Source of the DNA: ARK-14 sp002899805
GTDB lineage: Archaea > Thermoproteota > Thermoprotei_A > Sulfolobales > Fervidicoccaceae
Direction of reading: 5' to 3'
NCBI GenBank assembly: GCA_039793985.1
Contig: JBAMMC010000024.1
Location: forward strand, 1 to 36,744
Length of the DNA: 36,744 nucleotides
The position numbers and the translations under genes were made by a program. The notes beneath the pieces were generated by a model, which saw only the letters and a list, made by a program, of their open reading frames with translations, was not told the origin of the DNA and did no database searches. The stretch's first letter is position 1, and each line of letters begins with the position of its first letter. Of this stretch, positions 15,144-23,881 are shown in pieces.

Positions 15144-16931
15144 ATGTCAGAGCTCATTCCCAAATTGGACGAAATAACCCCAGATAACTTCTTGAAATCC
15201 CTCAACTCAATATTCATGTACAAGCAAAAGGCGGGTTTGACCCCATACTTAGATAATCCGAACGACTTACTCCAACGAGCTAAACTTTATGCTACACACT
15301 TCAGGAATGGTTCCTTTGGTTGGGCTTCCAATATATGGTCCCGCTCGGCAGCTAATACTGTGGTTATAAATGACGAGAATGAGATGAAGAAAGAGCATAA
15401 ACTTTTGCTCTTGAGAGTGCTGGAGCACATTCTAGCTCAGGGTCCGATGATTAAGGTAGACGGAGCATATGGTTCTCCAAATAGTAAAGTTAGGATGAAC
15501 GTGAGGGTTTTTGTAGATCCTCAGTTCCCAGATTTAGCCTATAGGTGGAGACAGCTAGTATTTCCTCCCGATAAAGGAAAAGAGCCGGATGCCACGCTAA
15601 TTGTTATACCTCACTATCTCGGCAATCCCCTTATTCCGGGAACTGATAAGATGATGGCGGTAATAAGATTCCCCCATCATAACTTCACTGTAATAACACT
15701 GTCATCCTACCAAGGCGAAATCAAGAAGGGGGCGCTTTGCCATTGGATATTCTATGCTTACAAAAAGGGATGCACAGGAGAGCACGCAGCACTGAGAGAG
15801 TTTACTGTAAAGACTGTCGATGATAAATGGAAAAGGGTGGTGCTGGCAATATGGGGGCTGACAGGGAGCGGAAAATCTACGCATGGTTTTTATGTTTGGA
15901 CGGAAAAAAATTCTGAGACATATAAAAAGCTATTTGGAATAAACCCTCTAGATTATGTTAAGGATCAGGAGATCAAGAACGATGACATCGTTGCAATATG
16001 TGAAGACAGAGTCTACGGCTCTGAGCTTGGGGCATGGACTAAGACCGAAGACTTGACACCAGAGCTTGAAGCTATGTGGAGGGGTGCGATGAGCCCCCGA
16101 GCTCTGCATGAAAACACTGAATTTGACGAAAAAGGGTTCCCGAGCTTCGAAGGAAAGCTGTTCCAATACTTTGGATCCCCTAATAGGAACGCCAGATCAG
16201 TTCTCTATTTGGAAGACACTGGCTATTTCAGTGGAAATGTAGATAGTACAGGTAGGCTAAACGCTGCTGTTTTTCTCAGTCCGGGATATTTCACTGACTA
16301 CGCTTGGGTTAAAATAAACGATCCAAGCTTTGCCGCAAAGGTCCTCGCAGATGGAAGGACTGTAGGCCACGCCGCTCAAGCGAGAGAGCTTGTAGGTAAG
16401 GTAAGGTTCGTACCAAGATTCACAGAGTTCACTATAGGAGTTAAGGATGATGTCCACGTAATAAGATTCTACGAATTCCTTAAGAAATGGAAGGAAGAGG
16501 GTCATGAGGTAAACATATACCAGTGGAATACAACCGGTAGAATCGTTGCCAAATACAGATGGGTCGAGAAGAAGCTGGGAGAAAAAACAATAATGGCTCC
16601 AGAACCAATTTTACAGGAAGTCAATGGAATTTTGAAGCCGATTGGTGGAGAGAGACCTCTCATAGAAGAGACAGAGCTTTTCCTTCTCCAAGCAGAGAGA
16701 GAAGCGGTAGATTGGGAACCTCATCCAGTATGGGGAGAGAAAGTCCTCGTTCCAAAGCGAGTTCCAGGTATTACAGATGAGAGACTCAAGCAGCTCAATC
16801 CTCTGAGCTATATCAGCATGGAAGAGTTTCGACAGCTCCTAAAGGCGCAACTGGAAGAAAGCAAATATAACCTTACAAAATTAGGGCTTAAGCTACCTCC
16901 AGAAATAATGAATGCTATGGACTTCGAATAA
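15144..16931 (+). CDS. pckA: Phosphoenolpyruvate carboxykinase, ATP-type family
   Basis: It converts oxaloacetate and ATP to PEP, CO2 and ADP, the entry to gluconeogenesis, or runs in reverse. Two family motifs are clear: SSYQGEIKKG near residues 187-196, matching the substrate/metal site Y-x-G-E-M-K-K of ATP-type enzymes, and the kinase-1 P-loop GLTGSGKST at 238-246. The GTP-type P-loop is not seen. At 595 residues it is longer than bacterial ATP enzymes (about 530-540), with a diverged C-terminal half containing SPNRNARSVLYLEDTGYFSG. ATG at 15144 follows GGTG. The last 17 bases overlap convergently with thrB. Nucleotide preference is inferred from family membership only. Confidence 0.85.
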   Translation: MSELIPKLDEITPDNFLKSLNSIFMYKQKAGLTPYLDNPNDLLQRAKLYATHFRNGSFGWASNIWSRSAANTVVINDENEMKKEHKLLLLRVLEHILAQGPMIKVDGAYGSPNSKVRMNVRVFVDPQFPDLAYRWRQLVFPPDKGKEPDATLIVIPHYLGNPLIPGTDKMMAVIRFPHHNFTVITLSSYQGEIKKGALCHWIFYAYKKGCTGEHAALREFTVKTVDDKWKRVVLAIWGLTGSGKSTHGFYVWTEKNSETYKKLFGINPLDYVKDQEIKNDDIVAICEDRVYGSELGAWTKTEDLTPELEAMWRGAMSPRALHENTEFDEKGFPSFEGKLFQYFGSPNRNARSVLYLEDTGYFSGNVDSTGRLNAAVFLSPGYFTDYAWVKINDPSFAAKVLADGRTVGHAAQARELVGKVRFVPRFTEFTIGVKDDVHVIRFYEFLKKWKEEGHEVNIYQWNTTGRIVAKYRWVEKKLGEKTIMAPEPILQEVNGILKPIGGERPLIEETELFLLQAEREAVDWEPHPVWGEKVLVPKRVPGITDERLKQLNPLSYISMEEFRQLLKAQLEESKYNLTKLGLKLPPEIMNAMDFE

Positions 16932-17943
16932 TCTCCTCTTCCATCACCCCATTCACAGAAGGACGAGTAATAAGGTATTTTGCGGAGATTCCTCTATCCT
17001 GAAGGTATTTTACTAAGCTCTTTCCAAGCTCTTCAGCTTTCTTTTCACTATCTGAAACAGCAAATACAGAGGGGCCTGCTCCGGCTATATTGAAACCCAG
17101 CGCTCCAATTTCGAGCGCTTCTTTTTTCAATTCGCTGTAATAGGGTATCATAGCTTTCCTATATGGCTCTGCAATGAAGTCAATGTTAATGGCCTCACCG
17201 AACATCTTAATATCGTTCAAAAATAGCGAAGAAATGAGCTTCCCGAATGCAGAGCTCTGCTTTATGCTTTCTCTTAATCCAATTTTATCAGGAATCAACT
17301 TTCTTGCTTCCATCGTTTTTCCTTCTCTACCACTGAGAGAGGTCGGCATTATAATGGAGAAAAAGGCTCTATCCAATACTGGCAGCTTCAAAAACTCCAT
17401 CGAATTGTGTTCAGTTAGCACCATACCTCCCAAGTAGCTCGCTGAAACATTATCATAATGCAAAGCTCCAGCAGCGTACAGCTCACCGCATGCGGATAAG
17501 AGGATGAGTTCCCTTTTTGATAGTTCTATCCCCAAAGCGATCCTGAGTGCTTCTACTATAGCTACTGAAGAAGCAGCGGAGCTTCCTAACCCCATAGAGA
17601 CGGGAACTCCTTTTTTGAGTTTTAATTCTATACTTGAAGTTTGCAGGACATCGCAACTCTTCAAGAAGTTCTCTGCTATGAAATAAACGAGGTTTTTCTT
17701 CCCCTGGAGAACTTCCTCGCCCTCTACCTGGATTTCTAGGTCTCCTTTTCCTTTCCTTATATAAATGCTCAAAATATCATTGGGATGGCTCAGAGCGACT
17801 CCTATGATGTCGAAGCCAGGACCCAAATTTGCAATTGAAGCAGGACTCTTCACAGTAATGTTAGCCTCACTATCTAAATAAATTCCCCTGCATTTGTTCT
17901 TTAGCAGTTCGAAATATTCACAGTAAACGATTTTTTCAGTCAA
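16915..17943 (-). CDS. thrB: Homoserine kinase (GHMP kinase family)
   Basis: It phosphorylates homoserine for threonine synthesis. The GHMP motifs are present: motif 1 VKSPASIANLGPGFDIIGVAL near residues 31-51, ATP loop PVSMGLGSSAASS at 114-126, and motif 3 FNIAGAGPSVFAVSD near the C-terminus. The TTG at 17943 is supported by GAGGGGG six bases upstream, overlapping the asd stop. This gives about 30 residues before motif 1, longer than usual homologues, with no better internal start, so the extension is probably real. It is the last gene of the Thr operon and overlaps the end of convergent pckA. Confidence 0.92.
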   Translation of the reverse strand: MTEKIVYCEYFELLKNKCRGIYLDSEANITVKSPASIANLGPGFDIIGVALSHPNDILSIYIRKGKGDLEIQVEGEEVLQGKKNLVYFIAENFLKSCDVLQTSSIELKLKKGVPVSMGLGSSAASSVAIVEALRIALGIELSKRELILLSACGELYAAGALHYDNVSASYLGGMVLTEHNSMEFLKLPVLDRAFFSIIMPTSLSGREGKTMEARKLIPDKIGLRESIKQSSAFGKLISSLFLNDIKMFGEAINIDFIAEPYRKAMIPYYSELKKEALEIGALGFNIAGAGPSVFAVSDSEKKAEELGKSLVKYLQDRGISAKYLITRPSVNGVMEEEIIRSP

Positions 17944-17953
17944 AATTTCCCCC

Positions 17954-19018
17954 TCATATCTTCCCTTTTTTATTCAGCTCTGCATAGAGCTCTGCTATGA
18001 GAACGCCGGTTCCCGCCGCCCCTCTAACTATATTATCTCCTAAGACGACATATCTGAGCACGCTTCCAGTTAGATCTAGCCTAATTCTCCCTATAGATAT
18101 AGACATCCCATTACCGTAAACCCTGTCGAGTCTCGGTTGAGGACGATCATTCTCTTTCTTAACAATGATTGGCTCGCTGGGAGCTGTAGGTAGCGATAGA
18201 TCTGCTATTTTGTTCCAGGAGTGGTCTCTAAATGCTTGGATAATTTCTTCTGTACTTTCAGCTTTATCCCTCAATTCTACTAGAACGGATTCGGTATGTC
18301 CATAGAGAACTGGGACTCTAGTAGTGGTTGCGAAAATCTCGAAACCAGCTGGCTGAATTCCTTTCAATCCGAATGATCCAAGAATCTTTCTAGGCTCATT
18401 CTCCACTTTTTCTTCTTCGCCTTGGATGTAAGGAATTAAGTTGTCAACGATGAACATTGATGGTACTCCTGTCAATCCAGCACCACTTAAAGCTTGCATA
18501 GTTGTAACTATTACTTTTCTCACCCCAAATCGGTTCATCAAAGGTTTCAGTGAAAGGGAAAGTATGGCTGAAGTACAGTTTGGAACCTTCATGATTTTGC
18601 CTTTGAAGTTATTTTGTGATCTCAAGAGATAAATGTGGTCAGCATTCACTTCAGGATTCAGTAAAGGGATGAATGGGTCCATCCTCCAATTGCTAGAATT
18701 GGAAACAACTACCTTACCCATTTCCAAGAGTTTTGATTCAACAACCTCTGCTTCTTCAGAAGGTAATGCAGTAAAAGCTATATCGAAGTCTCTTCTTGTC
18801 AATAGCTCTTCATTTGTATAGAGTCTGATTTCTCCCACATTTTCGCTCAGCTCATCGTTCAAGATCCAGTTGACAGCTTCTCTGTAGCGCTTTCCAGCAC
18901 TTCTTTCAGATGCTGTCAGATAAACTAACTCGAACATTTTATGACTAGAGAGCAAAGAAACAAATTTCTGTCCTACCAATCCTGTCGCACCGAGGACTGC
19001 TACTCTAAACTTGTCCAT
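17954..19018 (-). CDS. asd: Aspartate-semialdehyde dehydrogenase
   Basis: It reduces aspartyl phosphate to aspartate semialdehyde with NADPH. The N-terminal Rossmann motif VAVLGATGLVGQKFV, the catalytic cysteine in VPNCTSAILSLSLKPL (Cys148 from the chosen start) and the YGHTESV substrate/His region are intact. The length (354) matches the archaeal/fungal-type branch. ATG at 19018 is used because GGGGTGA lies upstream; the in-frame GTG at 19030 is part of that site. The start overlaps the aspartate kinase stop by 14 bases, implying coupled translation of consecutive pathway steps. Confidence 0.95.
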   Translation of the reverse strand: MDKFRVAVLGATGLVGQKFVSLLSSHKMFELVYLTASERSAGKRYREAVNWILNDELSENVGEIRLYTNEELLTRRDFDIAFTALPSEEAEVVESKLLEMGKVVVSNSSNWRMDPFIPLLNPEVNADHIYLLRSQNNFKGKIMKVPNCTSAILSLSLKPLMNRFGVRKVIVTTMQALSGAGLTGVPSMFIVDNLIPYIQGEEEKVENEPRKILGSFGLKGIQPAGFEIFATTTRVPVLYGHTESVLVELRDKAESTEEIIQAFRDHSWNKIADLSLPTAPSEPIIVKKENDRPQPRLDRVYGNGMSISIGRIRLDLTGSVLRYVVLGDNIVRGAAGTGVLIAELYAELNKKGKI

Positions 19019-20141
19019 GAGAAACTTCACCCCATACCAATCTATCGTGCAGATAATTCAAGAAGTCCGGAGAAACGAATGATTTCTCAATCCTGGCGAA
19101 AAACAAATATGGATTAACTTCCTCAACCCTCTTGATAAAGTGTGAAATGAACGACTCTTCGTTTACCATTGAAAGGACTTCTCTTGGTCCTCCTTTTCCG
19201 ATTACTGCAATATATGGTTCTTCAATATTATCACGCAAAACTACTACCTTTACTCCCTCTCTGGAGCAATCGATTTCACCGCAAATGCGCGTTCCGACTC
19301 CATCGATCGAACTGATGTAAATTTGCTTTGGATGGGAAAAGATCAATACCGGCTCAAAAGTTTTCGGGTGGAGTTTCTTTACCCCCAGCTGAGAAGCAAT
19401 TCTGGCTTCGTTCAGATCGAGAATATCAATCCTCTTCGGTCTCTTCACTATTTTTGGATCTCCGCTCAATATTCCCTCCGTCTCTGTTATAAAATAGGTT
19501 TCATCGAGAGATAGAACAGCGGCCAAAGCAGTAGCAGTATAATCGGAACCTCCTCTCCCCAATGTGACTACTTCTCCGTCAATGAGGGATGCGATAAACC
19601 CTTCAACAATGAAGACTGAAGACTTACTATTGTTTTTAGAAAGTTCTCTGTGGAGGAATTTCGATGTTGACTCATAGTCTATGGAAAAATCGCCTTGCCT
19701 CCAAATTGCTATTACACTTTTAAGCGCACTGATTGATGCTGATGATTCTCCGATAGCTTTGAAAGCCCCTGCCATCAAGGCAGCACTTATCCTCTCTCCA
19801 TATGAAGATATGACATGCACGCATTTATCGGAGCCACGACAATCGGTGATTTTAGTTCTGAGTTCCTTTATTAGAGCTGCTACTTCTGCTTCCACTTCTT
19901 TGTCCCCAATTTCATGTGCAATATCCATGTATTGTTCTTCGACTTCATAGAGGGCAGAAGTATTGCCCTTTGCTAACGATATGAGCTTATCGGTAATCCC
20001 TTTGGCTGCACTAACGACTAGCAAAGCTTTTGTCTCATTCGACAAAAAATTTCTCTTTATTTTTTCGGCGACATTGAGGTAATCTATACCTGAAGATAAG
20101 AGCGACCCACCTATCTTAATTACTTTCTGTATTCTGATCAC
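19005..20141 (-). CDS. Aspartate kinase, short regulatory region
   Basis: First step of the aspartate pathway. The amino-acid kinase domain is complete: KIGGSLLSSG at residues 8-17, SSYGERISAALMAGAF, VVTLGRGGSDYTATALA and TETEGILSGDPKIV. After LGVKKLHPKTFEP only about 100 residues remain, with one ACT-like segment (EGVKVVVLRDNIEEPYIAVIG). Typical enzymes have about 450 residues and two ACT domains. Feedback control may therefore be altered or absent. GTG at 20141 has GGAGGTGA five bases upstream. It lies between thrC and asd, 11 bases from the thrC stop. Confidence 0.93.
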   Translation of the reverse strand: MIRIQKVIKIGGSLLSSGIDYLNVAEKIKRNFLSNETKALLVVSAAKGITDKLISLAKGNTSALYEVEEQYMDIAHEIGDKEVEAEVAALIKELRTKITDCRGSDKCVHVISSYGERISAALMAGAFKAIGESSASISALKSVIAIWRQGDFSIDYESTSKFLHRELSKNNSKSSVFIVEGFIASLIDGEVVTLGRGGSDYTATALAAVLSLDETYFITETEGILSGDPKIVKRPKRIDILDLNEARIASQLGVKKLHPKTFEPVLIFSHPKQIYISSIDGVGTRICGEIDCSREGVKVVVLRDNIEEPYIAVIGKGGPREVLSMVNEESFISHFIKRVEEVNPYLFFARIEKSFVSPDFLNYLHDRLVWGEVSHGQV

Positions 20142-20152
20142 TTCTCACCTCC

Positions 20153-21415
20153 TTAACCTCGAAAAATCTCAATTGTTTTCTCTAACTGAATCCTTTCTAG
20201 AGGGAACCTGAGAGGTAGCACGTCTGATTCCTTAAGAGCATTGCCAGTTCCAATGAGTACTGCGCTCTCCCTTCTATCTACGATTCCTTCCAGGAGGGCC
20301 TTTTTAAGACCGGCCAAAGTAGCAGCAGAAGCGCTTTCCACGCCTACTCCCTCGAACCTAGCAAGTTGGGATTGAGAACTCAATATTTCATCGTCTTCAA
20401 CTGCTACAGCAGCTCCATTGGATTCCTTTATCGCTTTTAACGCTCTTTCCCAATGGACAGGTTTTCCTATTGAAATAGCTGTGGCCACTGTAGACGGGGA
20501 TTCTACTTCGACGAAGTTACCTTGCCAAAGCGATTTCACTATAGGAGAAGCACCACTCGCTTGAACTGCCAGGAGTCTAGGCATTTTCCTCAAAAACCCG
20601 AGGATTTTGAGCTCGTTCAATCCTTTCCAGATCGAGTAAATATTCCCCCCGTTGCCTACAGGCACAACAATCCAATCGGGAGAGCCAACTTCTTCAACAA
20701 TCTCAAAAGCTACAGTCTTCTGCCCTTCTATTCTCCAAGGGTTCACTGAATTCATCAAATAAATGTTAGGGTCTTCCCTCATGAGATCCAGTGCCTTATT
20801 CATCGCGAGGTCGAAGTTCCCAGGAACCTCAAAAACTTTCGCATTATAGAGTGACAGTTGTGATATTTTTCCACCTGCCACTTTACCCTTAGGTATCAGT
20901 ACAACCGGTTCCATCCCTCCTCTTCTTGCATAAGCGCACATGCTAGCAGCTGTATTACCTGTTGAAGCGGATACAACTCTCTTTGCTCCCATCAGCTTTG
21001 CTGCCGATATAGCGACAGTCATTCCCCTGTCCTTGAAGCTCCCTGTGGGGTTCGAACCTTCTAGCTTCAAATACAAATCGCCAGTTTTCAGCTCTTCTTT
21101 CAACCTGTTCAGTTTAACGAGTGGTGTAGAACCCTCCCCCATTGTTACTAAAGAAGCGTTGTCGGGTAGAGGAATGAGCGATCTATATTTCCATACGCCT
21201 CTATTTTTTGAGAATAAGTTGATCGGTTTGATATCTTTCAGACCAATCTCGAAATGTAGGAGCCCACCGCATTCACATTTCAATCTTCTATCGAAAATAG
21301 AATATCTCTTCCCGCATTTATCGCACACTAGAGCGTTTGGCTCACATCGCCTCACCGAAATCGTAATTATTTCAATCGAAAAAGCCCTTTTAAATGGTTC
21401 TGCTTTTTTTCCCAC
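20153..21415 (-). CDS. thrC: Threonine synthase
   Basis: A PLP enzyme making threonine from O-phosphohomoserine. An N-terminal zinc ribbon (Cys31, Cys34, Cys47, Cys49: CDKC...CECGG) precedes the fold-type-II core. The PLP lysine is Lys128 in NPTGSFKDRGM, and VGNGGNIYSIWKGL is the phosphate-binding loop region. GTG at 21415 is taken as the start because a TATA box centred near 21441 would begin transcription almost at that codon, giving a leaderless message. An internal GTG at 21355 would remove 20 residues ahead of the zinc ribbon and cannot be excluded. First gene of thrC-ask-asd-thrB. Confidence 0.93.
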   Translation of the reverse strand: MGKKAEPFKRAFSIEIITISVRRCEPNALVCDKCGKRYSIFDRRLKCECGGLLHFEIGLKDIKPINLFSKNRGVWKYRSLIPLPDNASLVTMGEGSTPLVKLNRLKEELKTGDLYLKLEGSNPTGSFKDRGMTVAISAAKLMGAKRVVSASTGNTAASMCAYARRGGMEPVVLIPKGKVAGGKISQLSLYNAKVFEVPGNFDLAMNKALDLMREDPNIYLMNSVNPWRIEGQKTVAFEIVEEVGSPDWIVVPVGNGGNIYSIWKGLNELKILGFLRKMPRLLAVQASGASPIVKSLWQGNFVEVESPSTVATAISIGKPVHWERALKAIKESNGAAVAVEDDEILSSQSQLARFEGVGVESASAATLAGLKKALLEGIVDRRESAVLIGTGNALKESDVLPLRFPLERIQLEKTIEIFRG

Positions 21416-21437
21416 AAATTCAAAATAAAATTAACAT

Positions 21438-21445
21438 TTTATAAT
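21438..21445 (-). promoter_or_regulatory. TATA box of the threonine operon
   Basis: AATTATAAAA on the minus strand, centred about 26 bases before the GTG of thrC, suggests leaderless transcription of the operon. It lies in the gap between thrC and the end of the M20 peptidase gene. Confidence 0.5.
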
Positions 21446-21452
21446 TAGAAAT

Positions 21453-22640
21453 TTATTCTCTTCTCCATAGAAGATGGAAATTCATAGCGAGAGATGAGAG
21501 TAACGCTGATCCCATATAGAGAACATCCTCATCTACATCGAAGGCAGGACTATGATGCGGAACATTTGTTCCTTTTTGGGGATTTCCTGTTCCTAAAAGT
21601 ATGAATGCTCCAGGAACTCTTTCAAGATAGTAGGAAAAGTCCTCTCCCCCCATGCTGGGCTTTGGCAAAGCTATGTTATTTTCTCCAAACAGAGCTATAG
21701 CTACCTTCCTAGCAATCTCAACTGCTTCGGGGTTATTTATTGTGGGAGGTGTCACATCCTTCAATGTTACTTCCGCAGAAGCACCATAAGCAGAAGCTAC
21801 CTTTTCTGCTATTTCTTTTATCCTAGCCTTAACTAGCTCTCTTGTTTCCTTCCTCATCGTTCTATAAGTACCTTTCATCAACACAGTTTCGGGGATCACG
21901 TTAAATGCTGAACCTCCCTGGATTGAGCCTATCGTTACTACAGCTGAATCGAATGGATCTATGTTTCTGCTCACAATGCTCTGAAGAGATAGAACGATAG
22001 CAGATGATGCAACTATTGGATCTATCGTTTGATCTGGATGAGCTCCATGTCCTCCTCTTCCCCTGACCTTTATTGTTATATCCCCTGTAGCAGCTAGAAT
22101 TGGCCCTTCTCGCAACCCTATTTTTCCAGAAGGAAGATCGCTCCAAACATGTATTCCATAGATAGAGTCGACCTTGGGGTCGTCGAGGGCTCCCTCCTCT
22201 ATCATTTTGAGGGCACCATTTCCTCCCTCTTCAGCTGGTTGAAATATTAGCCTGACAGTTGAGATGAGATCTTCCCTCAGCAATGATATAATCTTAGCAG
22301 CACCCAAGAGCATAGCGGTGTGGGCATCATGTCCACAGGCATGCATTTTACCACTTACTCTTGATCTGTATTCCCTACCTTCAACTTCTTCTATTGGAAG
22401 AGCGTCCATGTCTGCTCTAATTGCCAAGACATTATGTCCGGAACCCTTCATTGTAGCGATTACTCCAACTCCTCCGCTTCCGAGTTTAACATCGTATCCC
22501 CATTCTTTGAGCTTCTGCGCCACTATAGAGGATGTCCTTCTCTCCTCGTAAGCGAGCTCGGGGTACATGTGAAAGTCCCTTCTCCAAGAAATTATCTCAT
22601 TGCTCATTTGTCTAGCCAATTCGAGGGGTCTAGTATCCAT
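21453..22640 (-). CDS. M20 family amidohydrolase/carboxypeptidase
   Basis: A zinc-dependent aminoacylase/carboxypeptidase of the M20D type, like the thermostable CpsA enzymes of Sulfolobus. It shows the WRRDFHMYPELAYEE N-terminus, the metal motif MHACGHDAHTAML, QPAEEGGNGALKMIEEGAL with the catalytic glutamate, GRGGHGAHP in the dimerisation/lid domain, and PHHSPAFDVDEDVL near the end. Length 395. It would release amino acids from peptides or N-acyl amino acids in the cytoplasm, fitting a peptide-using organism; no signal peptide is visible. ATG at 22640 follows GGTGGA; a TTG at 22652 is unlikely. It is separated from thrC by 37 bases that hold the thrC promoter. Confidence 0.93.
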   Translation of the reverse strand: MDTRPLELARQMSNEIISWRRDFHMYPELAYEERRTSSIVAQKLKEWGYDVKLGSGGVGVIATMKGSGHNVLAIRADMDALPIEEVEGREYRSRVSGKMHACGHDAHTAMLLGAAKIISLLREDLISTVRLIFQPAEEGGNGALKMIEEGALDDPKVDSIYGIHVWSDLPSGKIGLREGPILAATGDITIKVRGRGGHGAHPDQTIDPIVASSAIVLSLQSIVSRNIDPFDSAVVTIGSIQGGSAFNVIPETVLMKGTYRTMRKETRELVKARIKEIAEKVASAYGASAEVTLKDVTPPTINNPEAVEIARKVAIALFGENNIALPKPSMGGEDFSYYLERVPGAFILLGTGNPQKGTNVPHHSPAFDVDEDVLYMGSALLSSLAMNFHLLWRRE

Positions 22641-22840
22641 TGTTTCCACCAACCCACAGCATTGGGTTTACAACATTTTTAAACTCTATCCTTGACTAGT
22701 GAGAGGGACTCTACCGTGAGTGTTACGATAGAAGTTGCGAACAGCGATAAAAAACGTTCAATTTTTAATCTCAATTTGATCAATGGAGATATTGCTAAAA
22801 TTGCTTAACAACGCTTTGTTCAACGGTGAGTGGCGTGGGA

Positions 22841-23290
22841 ATGTATACTGAGATAAAACCAATGATCGAAAAACTAGTAAGAGAAGGGAAAAATTTGGAA
22901 GAAGCCCTTCACATAGCATTGATTCATTACAACCCAATATATTCTATCCTTAAACTCAAGATTCGAGAACTCGGAGAGGGAAAAGCCGTAGCAGAGTTTC
23001 CTTTCCTTAAGGAATTCGTCAACCCTAACGGTACCCTACATGGAGGTATAATAGCTGCAATCATTGACCAGGTAGGGGCAGTGGCCTCTTGGACAGCCCA
23101 TAGAGGGGATGACCAAGTTACTTTAGAACTCAAAGTCAACTATCTCAGACCTTTTACTGAAGACGAGGCACCTTTCAAGGCTGTTGGCGAAGTGATAAAA
23201 GCAGGAAGAAATACTGTAGTTACCGAAATAAGATTGTACGGAAAAACGGGGAAAATTCTAGCGATGGGGCTGGGAACTTGGTTCAAATAA
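22841..23290 (+). CDS. PaaI-type hotdog thioesterase
   Basis: 149 residues with the hotdog fold signature FVNPNGTLHGGIIAAIIDQVGAVAS, including the HGG loop and the catalytic acidic residue, then QVTLELKVNYLRPF and a C-terminal sheet. Family members hydrolyse acyl- or phenylacetyl-CoA thioesters. ATG at 22841 has GGTGAG ten bases upstream; the in-frame GTG at 22826 is part of that site. It stands alone between a divergent M20 peptidase gene and a convergent acetyltransferase gene. A TATA-like TTTTTAAT lies near 22762. Substrate unknown. Confidence 0.88.
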   Translation: MYTEIKPMIEKLVREGKNLEEALHIALIHYNPIYSILKLKIRELGEGKAVAEFPFLKEFVNPNGTLHGGIIAAIIDQVGAVASWTAHRGDDQVTLELKVNYLRPFTEDEAPFKAVGEVIKAGRNTVVTEIRLYGKTGKILAMGLGTWFK

Positions 23291-23302
23291 ACCGAGTTCT
23301 TT

Positions 23303-23752
23303 TCAAATCAGTTTTTCCATGACTAAAGCATCGCTACCATCTGGATAGTATCCTCTGATCCTTGCTAGCTCCTTATATCCCAATCCCAAATAAAGCCTTC
23401 TCGCGATATCGTTTGAAACAGAAACCTCTAGCCTTATCCTTCTGACTCCTTTTCCCATCATTCTCCTTTCCAGCTCAATCATGAGCTTTCTACCGATACC
23501 CATTCCCCTGAATTTCTGAGCTACAGCTATGGAAACTACGTGACCTACTTCGTCCTCAGAGCAACCGAGCACATAGCCTAAGATCATTCCTTCGGACTCT
23601 GCTACAAGAAAGAGATCTTGGCATTTTCTATAGTAGTAGTGGAATGCTTCGCTAGGATAAGGATAATTGGGAAAGCTTTCTCTCTCTAGCTTAACTACAG
23701 ATCTAATATCCGCTATATTCGCTGCTCTTATTTTATAGCTGAGTCTCTCCAC
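23303..23752 (-). CDS. rimI: GNAT N-terminal acetyltransferase (Ard1/RimI-like)
   Basis: 149 residues. The acetyl-CoA motif VAQKFRGMGIGRKLMIELE and the end YYPDGSDALVMEK are typical of archaeal Ard1/RimI homologues, which acetylate the N-terminal Ala, Ser or Met of many cytoplasmic proteins. GTG at 23752 is the start. It converges on the thioesterase gene with a 12-base gap. No ribosome-binding site stands out, so the message may be leaderless. Confidence 0.9.
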   Translation of the reverse strand: MERLSYKIRAANIADIRSVVKLERESFPNYPYPSEAFHYYYRKCQDLFLVAESEGMILGYVLGCSEDEVGHVVSIAVAQKFRGMGIGRKLMIELERRMMGKGVRRIRLEVSVSNDIARRLYLGLGYKELARIRGYYPDGSDALVMEKLI

Positions 23753-23881
23753 AGATATTCCCCATGAGCATATTCTGAAATATTGATTTTATAATTACTC
23801 TTCTATATATCAAATATCCTTTACTTTTTCGTTGCTATCATAAAAATTGCTCTATACTGGCCTGCCTGAATTCCGATTATC

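Noticed and set aside
14936..15223. 95-residue minus-strand open frame across the pckA start
   Set aside because: It overlaps the pckA N-terminus on the opposite strand and has no ribosome-binding site. Only its middle, over the hairpin, resembles a TnpB end, so it is treated as a relic and not as a gene.
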